From Archivesica marissinica (Eukaryota > Mollusca > Bivalvia > Venerida > Vesicomyidae), in assembly GCA_014843695.1 (NCBI GenBank), contig CM026400.1, positions 14,298,716-14,362,715 of the forward strand: a DNA stretch of 64,000 bases, given 5' to 3'. The translations under genes were made by a program, and so were the position numbers. Numbering within the stretch: position 1 is the stretch's first letter; the number at the start of each line of letters is the position of its first letter. Shown here in pieces: positions 23,476 through 35,700 of the stretch. The notes under the pieces were generated by a model, which saw only the letters and a program-made list of their open reading frames with translations, had not been told where the DNA came from and did no database searches.

Positions 23476-23550
23476 ATTCAGACAGGGGATCGAACAAGCG
23501 ATCCCTTGATTCGCAGTCCAACGTGTTAACCACTGGGCTACTGTCCCTTC
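23476..23550 (-). mobile_element. tRNA-like head related to SINE family A
   Basis: The reverse complement gives a tRNA-like segment with GTCCAGTGG-like A box and TCGATCCCC-like B box. The family A body is missing. It is joined to the family B copy on its left. Confidence 0.6.
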
Positions 23551-23574
23551 TTGTTTGGATCAGATGTCCGAAGA

Positions 23575-23808
23575 TCCATTAGACACACAGAAGACCACAC
23601 ATATACCACTCGCTTCCCACCAATGCAACCCGGGTTCGATTCTCTGACCGGGAAGTATGCGAGATGGTACTGTGGTTTTTTTGCAGGTACTCCGGTTTCC
23701 TCCCACACGAATGACCACATATACACTTTCATCCGCGCCAACGAGAGTGATTAATATAAGTTGTTAGAACTTGCTTCGCAATCGTTGTAAAATAAATAAA
23801 GTTTCAAC
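23575..23808 (+). mobile_element. SINE family C
   Basis: The A box is degraded; the B box GGGTTCGATTCTCTGACCGG, the body and the shared tail to AAAATAAATAAAGTTT are intact. Confidence 0.85.
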
Positions 23809-23988
23809 TCATGTACAGTATATACCAAGCATGGATGGGCGCCAATTTAGAAGTAGAAGCCAACAATTTCTTATGAATATATATGGATTTGACATTGGGA
23901 TTTGAACCTATGGTGGTGAACGGTTAAGTAAATGGAACTAAACCATATAAGCCACTCAGCTACTTATGTCCATCTTAAATTCTGACTA

Positions 23989-24180
23989 TAAAGTGGATGC
24001 GCGTTCGCTTCAGGTCCGGATTTCGAGCCCCGCTGGAGTGTGCCCTTAGGCAAAGCATTTAAATTCCACGTTGCCTCTTCTCTCTCCTTCATGGCGATGG
24101 ATTCCATCAGGAATGAGGTCTCGAGAGTGATTAATATAAGTTGAAAGAACTTGTTTCGCAATCGAGCTAAAATAAATGTG
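23989..24180 (+). mobile_element. SINE family B, 5' truncated
   Basis: Begins inside the head (GTGGATGCGCGTTCGCTTC), has a short deletion across the B box, and then a normal body and tail. Confidence 0.8.
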
Positions 24181-24424
24181 TAGAAACTAAATTGAAATAC
24201 GAAACTGATTATATTTTTGAAACGGTGAAGGGAACTGCGGTAGTGGACAACATATGATACTATACTAGAGGTGACAGCAGTACGGACATGTCTCGCAATC
24301 CGGAATGTGGTAGGTAGCGTAACTGTTTATTTATCACCGTCTTGCTACTTTGAAACAGCATTTCAGAAGTACGTTTTTATCATTTGGTTGATAGTGCGAT
24401 ATACGGAAAACGTCACAATTCCAA
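24181..24424. other. Intergenic; diverged family A SINE remnant at its right end
   Basis: No gene. Bases 24380-24424 look like the distal body of a decayed family A SINE (TTGGTTGATAGTGCGATATA), leading directly into the 44-bp array. Confidence 0.45.
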
Positions 24425-25322
24425 CATCAGCCTCTGTTCGTTTACATGCCCGGTGTATAGCGCAGCTACATGATGCTCTGTTCGTTTACATGCCCGGTGT
24501 ATAGCGTAGCTACATGATGCTCTGTTCGTTTACATGCCCGGTGTATAGCGTAGCTACATGATGCTCTGTTCGTTTACATGCCCGGTGTATATAGCTAATG
24601 ATGCTTGTTGTTTTGGTGCGTAGCTACATGATGCTCTGTTCGTTTACATGCCCGGTGTATAGCGTAGCTACATGATGCTCTGTTCGTTTACATGCCCGGT
24701 GTATAGCGGCTACATGATGCTCTGTTCGTTTACATGCCCGGTGTATAGCGTAGCTACATGATGCTCTGTTCGTTTACATGCCCGGTGTATAGCGTAGCTA
24801 CATGATGCTCTGTTCGTTTACATGCCCGGTGTATAGCGTAGCTAATGTGCTCGTTCGTTATGCCTGTTGTTGTTTACCTGATGCTTGTTCGTTACATGCC
24901 GGTGTATAGCGTAGCTACATGATGCTCTGTTCGTTTACATGCCCGGTGTATAGCGTAGCTACATGATGCTCTGTTCGTTTACATGCCCGGTGTATAGCGT
25001 AGCTACATGATGCTCTGTTCGTTTACATGCCCGGTGTATAGCGTAGCTACATGATGCTCTGTTCGTTTACATGCCCGGTGTATAGCGTAGCTACATGATG
25101 CTCTGTTCGTTTACATGCCCGGTGTATAGCGTAGCTACATGATGCTCTGTTCGTTTACATGCCCGGTGTATAGCGTAGCTACATGATGCTCTGTTCGTTT
25201 ACATGCCCGGTGTATAGCGTAGCTACATGATGCTCTGTTCGTTTACATGCCCGGTGTATAGCGTAGCTACATGATGCTCTGTTCGTTTACATGCCCGGTG
25301 TATAGCGTAGCTACATGATGCT
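24425..25322. repeat. 44-bp minisatellite, about 20 copies, SINE-derived
   Basis: Unit GCTCTGTTCGTTTACATGCC followed by CGGTGTATAGCGTAGCTACATGAT. The part GTTCGTTTACATGCCCGGTG is a diverged form of the family A SINE body (GTTCTTTTACGTGCACGGTG), so the array seems to be an amplified SINE fragment. Two degraded stretches (24580-24620 and 24840-24890) interrupt it. Confidence 0.92.
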
Positions 25323-25435
25323 TGCCCCATACTTAGATTTATAGTCGCACCCAAAATACTGTTAATATTATTATGATGGGTTCGAACCCTTGGTGTTTCC
25401 CGTCCAGTGTGTACCACTGAGTCTTATTTTGTACA

Positions 25436-25973
25436 CTAGAGGACATAGAAAACGCACACCTACATTATATACTAGAGGACATAGAAAACGCACACCTACA
25501 TTATACACAGGACATAGAAAACGCACACCTACATCATATACTAGAGGACATAGATACGTACACCTACATTATATACTAGAGGACATAGAAAACGCACACC
25601 TACATTATATACTAGAGGACATAGAAAACGCACACCTACATTATATACTAGAGGACATAGAAAACGCACACCTACATTATATACTAGAGGACATAGAAAA
25701 CGCACACCTACATTATATACTAGAGGACATAGAAAACGCACACCTACATTATATACTAGAGGACATAGAAAACGCACACCTACATTATATACTAGAGGAC
25801 ATAGAAAACGCACACCTACATTATATACTAGAGGACATAGAAAACGCACACCTACATTATATATACTAGATGACATAGAAAACGCACAACTACATTATAC
25901 ACTAGAGGACATAGAAAACGCACACCTACATTATATACTAGAGGACATAGAAAACGCACATCTACATTATATG
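25436..25973. repeat. 36-bp minisatellite, block 1
   Basis: About fifteen units of GAGGACATAGAAAACGCACA then CCTACATTATATACTA. The period is twelve codons, so frames of 159 (+) and 111 (-) codons stay open without being genes. Confidence 0.95.
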
Positions 25974-26164
25974 ATTATTATTACATGAAAACGAAATACG
26001 AAGGATTCCATCAAGTGAGTGAGTATTTGGTTTAACGGCGCATCAGCACAGTTCAGGCTATATCGCGCCGGGTTAAGTATATTGTATACAAGCTATCCAC
26101 AATTAAAAATAGTATGTAGATAACATACTGTATGTATTAAAATTGTAATGACGAATGGTCAATT
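25974..26164. repeat. Duplicated flank plus LINE 3' end
   Basis: Nearly identical to 26922-27112: unique flank, the 13-bp target sequence AGGATTCCATCAA, then the terminal LINE sequence (GTGAGTGAGTATTTGGTTTA, through GAATGGTCAATT). It stops abruptly where block 2 of the 36-bp array begins. It must have arisen after the LINE inserted. Confidence 0.85.
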
Positions 26165-26930
26165 ACTAGAGGACATAGAAAACGCACACCTACATTATAT
26201 ACTAGAGGACACAGAAAACGCACACCTACATTATATACTAGAGGACATAGAAAACGCACACCTACATTATATATACTAGATGACATAGAAAACGCACACC
26301 TACATTATATACTAGAGGACATAGAAAACGCACACCTACATTATATACTAGAGGACATAGAAAACGCACACCTACATTATATACTAGAGGACATAGAAAA
26401 CGCACACCTACATTATATACTAGAGGACATAGAAAACGCACACCTACATTATATACTAGAGGACATAGAAAACGCACACCTACATTATATACTAGAGGAC
26501 ATAGAAAACGCACACCTACATTATATACTAGAGGACATAGAAAACGCACACCTACATTATATACTAGAGGACATAGAAAACGCACACCTACATTATATAC
26601 TAGAGGACATAGAAAACGCACACCTACATTATATACTAGAGGACATAGAAAACGCACACCTACATTATATACTAGAGGACATAGAAAAGCACACCTACAT
26701 TATATACTAGAGGACATAGAAAACGCACACCTACATTATATACTAGAGGACATAGAAAACGCACACCTACATTATATACTAGAGGACATAGAAAACGCAC
26801 ACCTACATTATATACTAGAGGACATAGAAAACGCACAACTACATTATACACTAGAGGACATAGAAAACGCACACCTACATTATATACTAGAGGACATAGA
26901 AAACGCACACCTACATTATATGATTATTAT
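26165..26930. repeat. 36-bp minisatellite, block 2
   Basis: About 21 units of the same monomer as block 1, one with a single-base deletion near 26686 (GAAAAGCACACC) that breaks the open frame. Confidence 0.95.
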
Positions 26931-27164
26931 TACATGAAAACGAAATACGAAGGATTCTATCAAGTGAGTGAGTATTTGGTTTAACGGCGCATCAGCACAG
27001 TTCAGGCTATATCGCGCCGGGTTAAGTATATTGTATACAAGCTATCCACAATTAAAAATAGTATATAGATAACATACTGTATGTATTAAAATTGTAATGA
27101 CGAATGGTCAATTGCAACAAAATTTATCAAGCTGTAAAAATGATAAAAACGTCAGTTGTAAAAC

Positions 27165-28019
27165 TTACAATTTATGGAAAAGATGTGATTCTTTTAAAAA
27201 TGCAACAATAATGTATTTAAAATCGACAGTGTCGAAAAGCTCCTTCATTGTCACAACTGTATAATATGTTCGACGAATGAATGCTATATCTACACAGTGA
27301 ATTAAGATGTGTTCAATATTTATAGAGGACTGGCATGGTATACACCATGGTGGATCCTCTCTTTTCAATAAAAATGAGTGTGTGAAACGGGTATGTCCAA
27401 GTCTCAACCGTGACATTACTGTTTCCTCTCTACGGTTGGAGTGATAAATAAAAGATGATTTACCAATGTTTGGCTTAATTGGTTGTAGTTTATTGAATTG
27501 TATGTTATTCCAAGTGGTTTGCCATTTCAAAGTAATGTAAGAAAGAATCGATTGCATAGCATCAGTGTATGGTACATGTATTCTAGAATTTATACAGTCT
27601 AGTCTAAGTGCATCTCTTGCACTTTGATCAGCAATTTCATTGCCACGAATACCAATATGACTTGGTATCCAGCAATATATAACATGTTTAGTTGATGTAA
27701 TATCTGTGTGCTTAATAAGTAATTTGTGAATAAGGGTATTTTTAACATCCATGTTGTCTACTGATTGCAGTACAGATAAAGAATCTGAAAGGATCATAAA
27801 TTTTCTATCACGTGATGCATCAGCAAAATTCAAAGCTAAATCAATAGCCTCTACTTCTGCTGAAAATATAGACGCATGATCAGGTAGCCGTAATTTAGAA
27901 TTACGTAATTTACTGACAGCAGCACAGCCAACTTTGTTGCCGGCTTTAGATCCATCTGTGTATATTGGTGTATAATCTGAAAACATGGTTCTGATTTCAT
28001 TTAATTTTGATCTAAACAT
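27165..28019 (-). pseudogene. LINE RNase H domain and C-terminal tail
   Basis: The RNase HI signature is complete: YTDGSK (first Asp), SAEVEAIDLAL (Glu), ILSDSLSVL (Asp) and WIPSHIGIRGNEIADQSA (final His/Asp region). After it come about 130 residues with RLRLGHTRFTHSFLL and a WCIPCQ...EHILIHC motif typical of the end of these polymerases. The frame is open for 284 codons and the stop is at 27165. It is separated from the RT part by one stop codon near 28035. In life this domain removes RNA from the cDNA hybrid during target-primed reverse transcription. Confidence 0.88.
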
Positions 28020-28034
28020 TAGCGGGTTAGTATG

Positions 28035-28985
28035 TTAATATGATTTCAGATTATCATGAAGCTGTAAAATAACGTTGGGTTTAATCAGGTCAAAAGGAGC
28101 TATATCTGATATAAATGTTTCATGAACATTATCAATGTTAAAACCTACGTTATGAATAGCTTCCTCGATGTGAAGCGCAAGAGGACGTATCGCCTTTGGC
28201 TTCGCCTCATAGGAAGTTTTATTGCCTAGATCAAATACGACTTTGTACGCTGGATTTCTTGGGTTTGATTTAAGCTTAAAAGCATATTGTAGAGATAATT
28301 GTTCACATCTGAGGTAAAGGGATGGTTCATTTGCTTCTACATATAAACTAACTATTGGTGATGTTCTGAAAGCTCCGTGTGCAAGTCGTAAGCCTTGGTG
28401 ATGTATTGGGTCAAGTGTTTTGATATACGATTGTCTGGCTGATCCATACATAATTTATCCATAATCGAGTTTGGAGCGAACTAGCACTCTATGCATTCTA
28501 AGGAGGACCTTTTGATCAGCTCCCCAGTCCGTATGAGCTACTACTTTGATAAGGTTCATTACCTTGAGGCATCTTGCTTTCAAGTACTTCAAGTGAGGAA
28601 TAAACGAAAGTTTTTTTATCAAATATTACTCCAAGAAATTTAGTCTCAGGAACAACAGGAATGGGGACTCCATCAAGAGTCATTGTGTAATTTTCTTGAC
28701 TGACAAAAGTGAATACAATTGAATTTGGCCTTCGAAAACCGTTATTTAAAGCCCATGCCTGGACTTTATTTAAACAAAGTTGAAGATGGCATTCAATAGT
28801 AGCCATAGACTTTGATCGATAACATATAACAAAATCATCTACATATAAAGAACACTCAGTATTTTTTGCCAAGGCATTTCACAATGTTATTTATTTTAAT
28901 ATTAAAAAGTGCAACAGATAAAATACTACCCACTCTAACTTTAAATTTTCTATCCACGAGAGTCAGATATAAATTATGGCATGTG
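28035..28985 (-). pseudogene. LINE reverse transcriptase, C-terminal half, frameshifted
   Basis: Contains a GSILSVALFNIKINNIV segment (RT motif 4-like), the catalytic motif YVDDFVICY, a thumb-region motif TKFLGVIFDKK, and a linker beginning MYGSARQSYIKTLDPIHHQGL. The reading frame changes between 28451 and 28516, so at least one frameshift is present. Sequence 5' of about 28985 switches to ORF1, so the endonuclease and RT fingers are deleted. Confidence 0.82.
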
Positions 28986-29560
28986 GTTCACTGCAATTCA
29001 CACATGATATTGGATGTCGACACGTGTCGTCATTGTGATAGTGACCATTGCCAGCACACATGTGACACACCTTTTCAGTTTTATAATTGGTCTCGTTGTG
29101 TCCAAATTTAAAACAGTTGTAGCATTGAAGTGGATTTGGGACATAAATGTCCACTTTGGTAAGTAAATAGCCAATTTTGTGTGTACATGGTAAGATACGA
29201 GTGCAAAATGTGAGAATGATTGTGTTTGTTTGTATTTCTCTATTGTCTCTTTTAATGCGTCTAGCTGCAGTGACATGTAGTTCCCGAAGCTTATCCACAA
29301 TCTCAGTCTCGGCAACGCCAGCAAGATCAGGGCAACGAATTACCCCTCTTAATGAGTTGAGAGAGTGGTGTGGATAACACTTGCAAAGAACATTGAAGAA
29401 TGATGTCAGAGAAAGTAGATTGCGAAAGTTATGAAGATTGCCTACTTCAATAAGCAGGTTTCCAGTTCGGAGCTTTTTAATTGATTTAGGAACTCCTGCA
29501 ATACTCTCGATCGTTTTTCTATAACGAAAGGAGAGAGGTTCGTAATATGTTTTACTTGTG
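28986..29560 (-). pseudogene. LINE ORF1 (gag-like) with CCHC zinc knuckles
   Basis: Translation includes AGVPKSIKKLRTGNLLIEVG, SLTSFFNVLCKCYPHHSLN, RGVIRCPDLAGVAETEIVD, then YVPNPLQCYNCFKFGHN and three Cys/His clusters (CYNCFKFGH, CHMCAGNGHYHNDDTC, CVNCSEPH). This is the RNA-binding ORF1 protein of I-type LINEs. The C-terminal end is cut by the internal deletion. The start is not in this open stretch. Confidence 0.85.
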
Positions 29561-30801
29561 TATATAATTCAATAATTAGAAATCTTGTATAAATGGTATT
29601 TGATGGTTGGTGAGAAGAGTTCTGAGCCGTAATGAGATGCGGAAGGGGGTATTTTGGCCCCTAGAACATTTCGCTAACATACAGTGACTGATCAAAGATG
29701 CAAAGTAAGGCAGTACATATTGGTAAAATGGGCGGACGAGTTCTAAGTTTTATATGTGTGGCCGCCCGAAGGCAATCGGCAATCAACTGTTGAGGGTTAT
29801 ATACACAATCAAACAATGTGGGGCTTATGGGGCAAAAGGCCAAGACTCAAAGGGACAGGGTGGGGTGCCCTGCCATTCCACTCTAGAAACAACACTATAT
29901 AGGTTAAATATTTTCTTTTTTTTCTCAGACCATTAATTAACCCTGTGAGGAAGTTGCTGATCAGTTCCTCCCACATTGGCATTTGGGGAGATATTCTCAT
30001 TTAACCATGTTTTACTTGTCACACTTTTGTGTTCCTTGACATTCTCACTATTTTATCGGAGAAATATTATGTAAATTGACTTTGATAGTTGGTGAGGAGT
30101 TCTCACCTCCCGTGTCATCACAGTCCAGTTCGCTATGCGGTCGTTTTTCTTTGGGGTATCCATATTAAATTAGTTCAAGTTCATCACCCCACCCTCCATG
30201 GAGTCCAACAAGGGTACACGTAAACGGAGCGGAATATCCGGCTCACACGCGTCAGGGATACTCAAGTAATATATTATATACTCGGACGAATATTTCAAGA
30301 TCCAAACATCACCAATTCGGCCATGAACCGACCTAGTTCATGGTGGATCGATAACGTATCCGCCCGATTAGCCCTGAGCCAACGCCTTCTAGGACAGAAA
30401 ATTGAAAAATATTTGTGTGTAACATACTTACACGTGTAATGGGCCAAGTTAAAAAAACGTATATACTGTTTTATAAAGTATTATTGAAGGTTTGAAAATT
30501 GCAAAGCAAGAAACTAAAAAAGGTTGGACATTTAAGCATAAACATGGCTTGTCCTAGGGCTTGCAGCCGATTGATCGTACCGGGCTAATACGACCACCAC
30601 CTCTATAGCGAATCAGAGGCTAAAGAAGTGTGTTGGGAACTACAAAATCATAACAGTGCAGTCCCCTCAACCACCAGGATCCTCTTCTCCGGCTTACTGG
30701 AATCCACCCAAGGCAAACAGGCGGCTCCCTTTTCGGGGGAGTTGCACCCTCTGCAGGGAGATACAGCCGGCATTTTTTTATCCCCCCGCCGGCAAGGGGC
30801 C
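29561..30801 (-). mobile_element. LINE 5' UTR and decayed ORF1 N-terminus
   Basis: A plausible ORF1 start lies at 30163 (MDTPKKNDRIANWTVM) but stops after about 36 codons, and further frames are broken down to 29640. Bases 30300-30801 are relatively GC-rich and noncoding, as expected for the 5' UTR with internal promoter. Confidence 0.6.
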
Positions 30802-30814
30802 AGGATTCCATCAA

Positions 30815-31142
30815 AGATATATCACATCTTTATTACAAAACACAAACTGAACAACTAAAAATATTCCAAAATGTTTAAAACTGTATTTATATAGTTATTG
30901 TTTTTCATGTAAAAACACACTTATCCGAGGTGTGCGTTTTCTATGTCCTCTAGTAGAGATGGCTACATGTGTTCACACCTACCCAGCTTGATCGCATAAA
31001 TTTACAAAACAGAACATTATTTCAAACAACATTATGTCGAATGTGCATTGCAAGCTGGTAATGTCATGCCGGGCCCACTCAGAATCCTTACACGTGTTAT
31101 TAAACGTGTGGTCATATAAGAATTTATGTCATGGCTGCATTA
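30815..31142. other. Flank with one inverted 36-bp monomer
   Basis: Bases 30928-30956 (AGGTGTGCGTTTTCTATGTC) are a single reverse-oriented copy of the 36-bp unit found at 25436-26930. Nothing else recognised. Confidence 0.75.
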
Positions 31143-31150
31143 CACAGAAT

Positions 31151-32098
31151 TAGGGATGGCAACGAATAGCGATTTTGGTATTCGAATATTCGGTCGGGAA
31201 GGTATTCGAATATTCGAATATTTGATAGAATTCTAACAAATACTCAAACTCTTATAAAAATTGCGTAAACGTCATCTTCCTGTAAGGCCATGCAAATAAT
31301 TTATGACGACGACTCATTCAGTTATTGTTATCGGGCACTGTACATTAGTTTAAACATTGTTTATTTTAACATTTTACATATAAATTAACAGTAGTATACT
31401 GAAATGGACTAGAACGAAAGAAAACACATGCATAGTTCTTTTGATTGATCGATAGGCAGGAGAATAATATATATAACAATGAATATACGTGAAATCTATT
31501 CTAGGTATGTGCTAAAGAATTTCAGGAGTTATTGTATTAGTGAGTCAATATAGTTTTGGATGTTAAAAGGAAAATGGTTAATATTTAAAGGAATATTTAA
31601 GGAAAGCTCAAGAACGTGAAATATAAAATTGGAGCACGAGAAGAAGATATTAGTATAAAGAAAAGTGGTTGAATAGGATATACATTCATGGGTTTTTTCA
31701 CAAATAAAACCACACGTTATTTAAAATTGTATGATACAGGTACGTGTGGGTAGATGTTGTTGCAGTGTATGTAATATGTCATTCCATGTCTAAACAGTTT
31801 TGACATCATAATTAAACACTACCCACCTTAACACCTACTGTGCTTATCCGATTACATGATATGTCTATTAACACCTGCCATGGATGCAACCACAACATAA
31901 TTTATTCCCACCTCCTGGAGCGATTTCTTTTGTATTGGAAGGTGATATGATGGTTTCAAAGGAAAATAAAGTATCTGATTTATGACAGTTTATTTGATTT
32001 TTACAAATATAATATTTTTCCCGAATATTCGAATACTGGAATAGTATTCGGATATTCGGACGTCCGAGCGAATATTCGAATATTCGCTGACATCCCTA
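31151..32098. mobile_element. 948-bp hAT-like MITE with 8-bp target duplication
   Basis: Termini TAGGGATGGCAACGAATAGC and the mirrored GAATATTCGCTGACATCCCTA are flanked by CACAGAAT at 31143-31150 and 32099-32106. The subterminal regions carry many ATTCGAATATTCG palindromes. There is no transposase frame, so it is non-autonomous. An 8-bp duplication with a (C/T)AGGG-type end suggests hAT. Confidence 0.85.
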
Positions 32099-32199
32099 CA
32101 CAGAATACAAAGTTAAGTGATTAATATATATTCATATGGTGTACAGTGCAAATATTTATGCCAGATGGTCTATATATAATTACAGTAAGTGATATAACC

Positions 32200-32465
32200 G
32201 TATCCGTGGCCTAGTGGTTAAGGTGTCCGCCTACGGAGCAGGAGTTCGAAGGTTCGAACCATGTCAGGGGTTCGTTCTGATATGGCTGGTTGGTGAGCCG
32301 CCAGCTAGATAAATAATGGTTACCGATTGCCTACAAGCCAGGTATACAAGCATAGGATTCGGGAAGTACTGATGTTCATAAACAGAGGTGTCTCATAAGT
32401 CATTATGATCGAGCTTAACTACCCTCGCTTCTGGCGAACCTTGTGAGCGAGCTTGGATTTCATAT
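32200..32465 (+). mobile_element. tRNA-derived SINE, family E
   Basis: Head GTATCCGTGGCCTAGTGGTT, then GGTTCGAACC, then 'gttggtgagccgccagcta'. The same family occurs in reverse at 40735-40930. Confidence 0.75.
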
Positions 32466-32552
32466 ATATATCATAAGTCAGAAATGGCTGGCCCTTTAAA
32501 TACGGGCGACACTATAGTAAACAAACAATAATAGATCGATTCAATGTTAGTT

Positions 32553-32793
32553 TCATCTGCAAGTTGCTATTCCTAGCTTAATGTCCATTTTAAATTCTGC
32601 TCTCCCAGAGTTGCTCATTTTACATGTAACAGCATTCGCTTTGCTGGCAAGAATATACCAGAAGTCAAATTCTTCATTCGGCGCCCCCATTAAAGGGGCA
32701 GTTACGGTGTCATTAGTGTGTAGTATATCTTCTACACGCTGTGGTGATACAGGGGTCCATTTGTCCAACTCTCCCAGAATCACTGTCATAAAC
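32553..32793 (-). CDS. Hydrolase-like gene, terminal exon 13
   Basis: Acceptor TTTATTTTAG, 79 codons and TGA. It encodes FMTVILGELDKWTPVSPQRV and a C-terminus rich in polar residues ending IATCR. It is joined in phase 2 to exon 12 (PGA). The C-terminal part probably forms an accessory beta-sandwich. Confidence 0.85.
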
Positions 32794-35700
32794 CTAAAAT
32801 AAAGAACACAATTTAACGTCCCACATCCAGTTGCACGAGTTAATAGCATTCATGGAGAAAATGTTGTCATGTTTTTCCATATAAATAGAGAAATGGCCTG
32901 AGCGGGACTCGAACACGTGACCATCAGTGCTGATAGGTTACAGTGGTGTACAAGTCAGCGACCGTAACCACTCGACCATGGATACTATATTATTGTTTCA
33001 ATACTAGTTATATCATATTCCGCCTCTGTGGTCGATTACTTACGGTCGCTGACTTGTATACCACTGTAACCTATCATCACTAATGGCCACGGGTTCGAGC
33101 CCCGCTCAGACCGTGTCTCTTTATATGAAAAAGTTGGCAGTTTCTTACAGAGGTTGGTGTACCAAGTACTAGTTAACCGATGGAGCCTGCTCATACTGTG
33201 TTGTGTTTCTTTATATGAACAAGTTGGCAGTTTCTTACGGAGTTGGTGCACCAAGTACTGATTAACCGCTGGAGCCTGCTCATACTGTGTTGTGTTTCTT
33301 TTTATGAACAAGTTGACAGTTTCTTACGGAGTTGGTGCACCAAGTACTGGTTAACCACTGGAACCTGCCCAGGGAAGGTGTTGTTAGGTAAACTGCCCGC
33401 CGCTCATATGGGCAACCGGTAGCGACACTAAATAAACCTAAATAAAAATAAAATATATATATATTAAATAAATATATATAAAAAAATATATTTAAAAAAT
33501 ATAATATAATTATATATAAACAAATAAATATATATATATATATATATAATAATAAAAAAATATAATAATATTAAATGATAGAAATATATTTATAATATAT
33601 AATATAATATATAAATATAGATATATATGTTTTATATAATGTATTATATATATATATAAAATATAATTATATAGAAATATATATAAAATAAATATTTATA
33701 TATATATTAAAAAAGTATATATATATAATTATATATAAAAAATAAATATATATATAGAGTATATTAATGGAAAATATAATATTACTTATGAACTTATAAA
33801 GCAATATTAAGAGAAACTCATTTTACAATAATAAGTTTAGCAAATCATTTCATTATACAACATAACAACCGATTATTCCCTTTTCACTGAATCAAGTATG
33901 TAACCATTGTAGAATCTGATTATCATGTTTTACTGGTTTCAAGTTTATTGGCATAATCAGCAACTAAATTGCCTTTGGCCATTTACAATGATAGAAATAT
34001 CATGTTTTACTAGTTTCAAATTTATTCGCATAATCAGCGACTAAATTGCCTTTGGCCATTTACAATGATAGATATATCATGTTTTACTAGTTTCAAATTT
34101 CAAATTTATTGGCATAATCAGCAACTAAATTGCCGTTGGCCATTTACAATGATAGAAATATCATGTTTTACTAGTTTCAAATGTATTCGCATAATCAGCA
34201 ACTAAATTGCCTTTGGCCATTTACAATGATAGAAATATCATGTTTTACTAGTTTCAAATTTCAAATTTATTAAGAGGTATTTGCATAAATAAACATTAAT
34301 ATATGTATTCTTATTTATAGTATTGTGCATGTCTGTTTAAATAAAAATTAAATGTTGAAATGTGAAATTCTTACTTAATAATACCATCTATACTAGAATA
34401 TGAATACGCTTGGTTGCTCAAGGAAACAAGGCTAGAAAAGTTGTTTCACTTGGTTTATACCAATTTATTTAAGCTCGATTGTGAAAGAAGTTCTAAGATT
34501 AATCAAGCTCAAGTCTCAACGCTTGCTTCACTTGCTTGAGTTGCTTCTGCATGACACATTTAATGATTTTAGTAATGATCAGCAATCGACCACCTGAATC
34601 GACCAGCAAATATATGCCACTTTGTGAGTATTGACCATACCCAATAGGGTATTACAATCACATGAACAGCCCAAAGGTAGCAACACACATTATTGCACAA
34701 TGCAGAGTATAATGATTGACTAAAATCATAAATTCTTTGTTGAATTTAGTATTGACCACCAATTGACCAGTATTTACCACTTTGTGAGTATAATATTATT
34801 GACCACTTCGTGAGTATTGACCCTATAGAGTACAATAATCACATAAATATATTCTCAATACAACCCAAAGTTAGTAACACACATTATAGCACAATGCAGA
34901 GTATATAAAACCATTAAATAATGTTTTATTTAATATTGACCACCAATCGACCAGTATTGACCAGTATTGACCACTTTGGGAGTATTGACCGGGGCGGTTT
35001 TAACCGGTTAAAACCGGCGGTTTAAACCGCCCCTCGAATCGACCGGCCAACGTTGGTTAGGAGTTCTTGTAAATATTTGTTCAATTTTTAAAAGAAGCCT
35101 ATGTGTTAAGAAATCAAATATTGTAATTTAACCCTTTCCCTCATAGAAGCACCTCTTGACGCCATTACCAATACGACATACATTGACAATGTAGTAGCCA
35201 AACCAATGTTCATTAACCCTTTCCCTCATAGAAGCACCTCTTGACGCCATTACCAATACAACATACATTGACAATGTAGTAGCCAAACCAATGTTCATTA
35301 ACCCTTTCCCTCATAGAAGCACCTCTTGATGCCATTACCAATACGACATACATTGACAATGTAGTAGCCAAACCAATGTTCATAATAAAGGCCAGAATCT
35401 CATGTAGTCCCAGTAATATCTATGGAGGTAGGATAGATATGGCAACTACTTATCCACTGCATGATAGCTAAATGGCTGTCGTTTGTATGTAGATATAATA
35501 GTATATTAACCTAAATTTCTATGTAGTCCCAGTATTATCTATGGAGGTGGGATAGATATGACGACTACTTATCCACTGCATGATAGATAAATGGCTGTCG
35601 TTTGTATGTAGATATAATAGTATATTAACCTAAATTTCTATGTAGTCCCAGTATTATCTATGGAGGTGGGATAGATATGACGACTACTCATCCATTGCAT

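Larger units (their letters stand above)
26964..30801 (-). mobile_element. I/Nimb-like LINE with both ends and 13-bp target duplication, internally deleted
   Basis: The element runs from GGCCCCTTGCCGGCGGGGGG at its 5' end (30801) to a TTAAACCAAATACTCACTCAC tail at 26964. It is flanked by AGGATTCTATCAA (26951-26963) and AGGATTCCATCAA (30802-30814), a 13-bp duplication with one mismatch. The order on the - strand is 5' UTR, ORF1 (gag-like with zinc knuckles), a remnant of the reverse transcriptase, RNase H, and a 200-bp 3' UTR. The endonuclease and most of the RT N-terminal half are missing, so the 3.84-kb copy cannot mobilise itself. RNase H after RT and CCHC knuckles in ORF1 place it in the I group; Nimb is the likely clade by resemblance. 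Confidence 0.85.

Noticed and set aside
25390..26908. Frames of 78-159 codons over the 36-bp array
   Set aside because: Period of twelve codons without stops; units are nearly identical at DNA level with no sign of codon-level selection.
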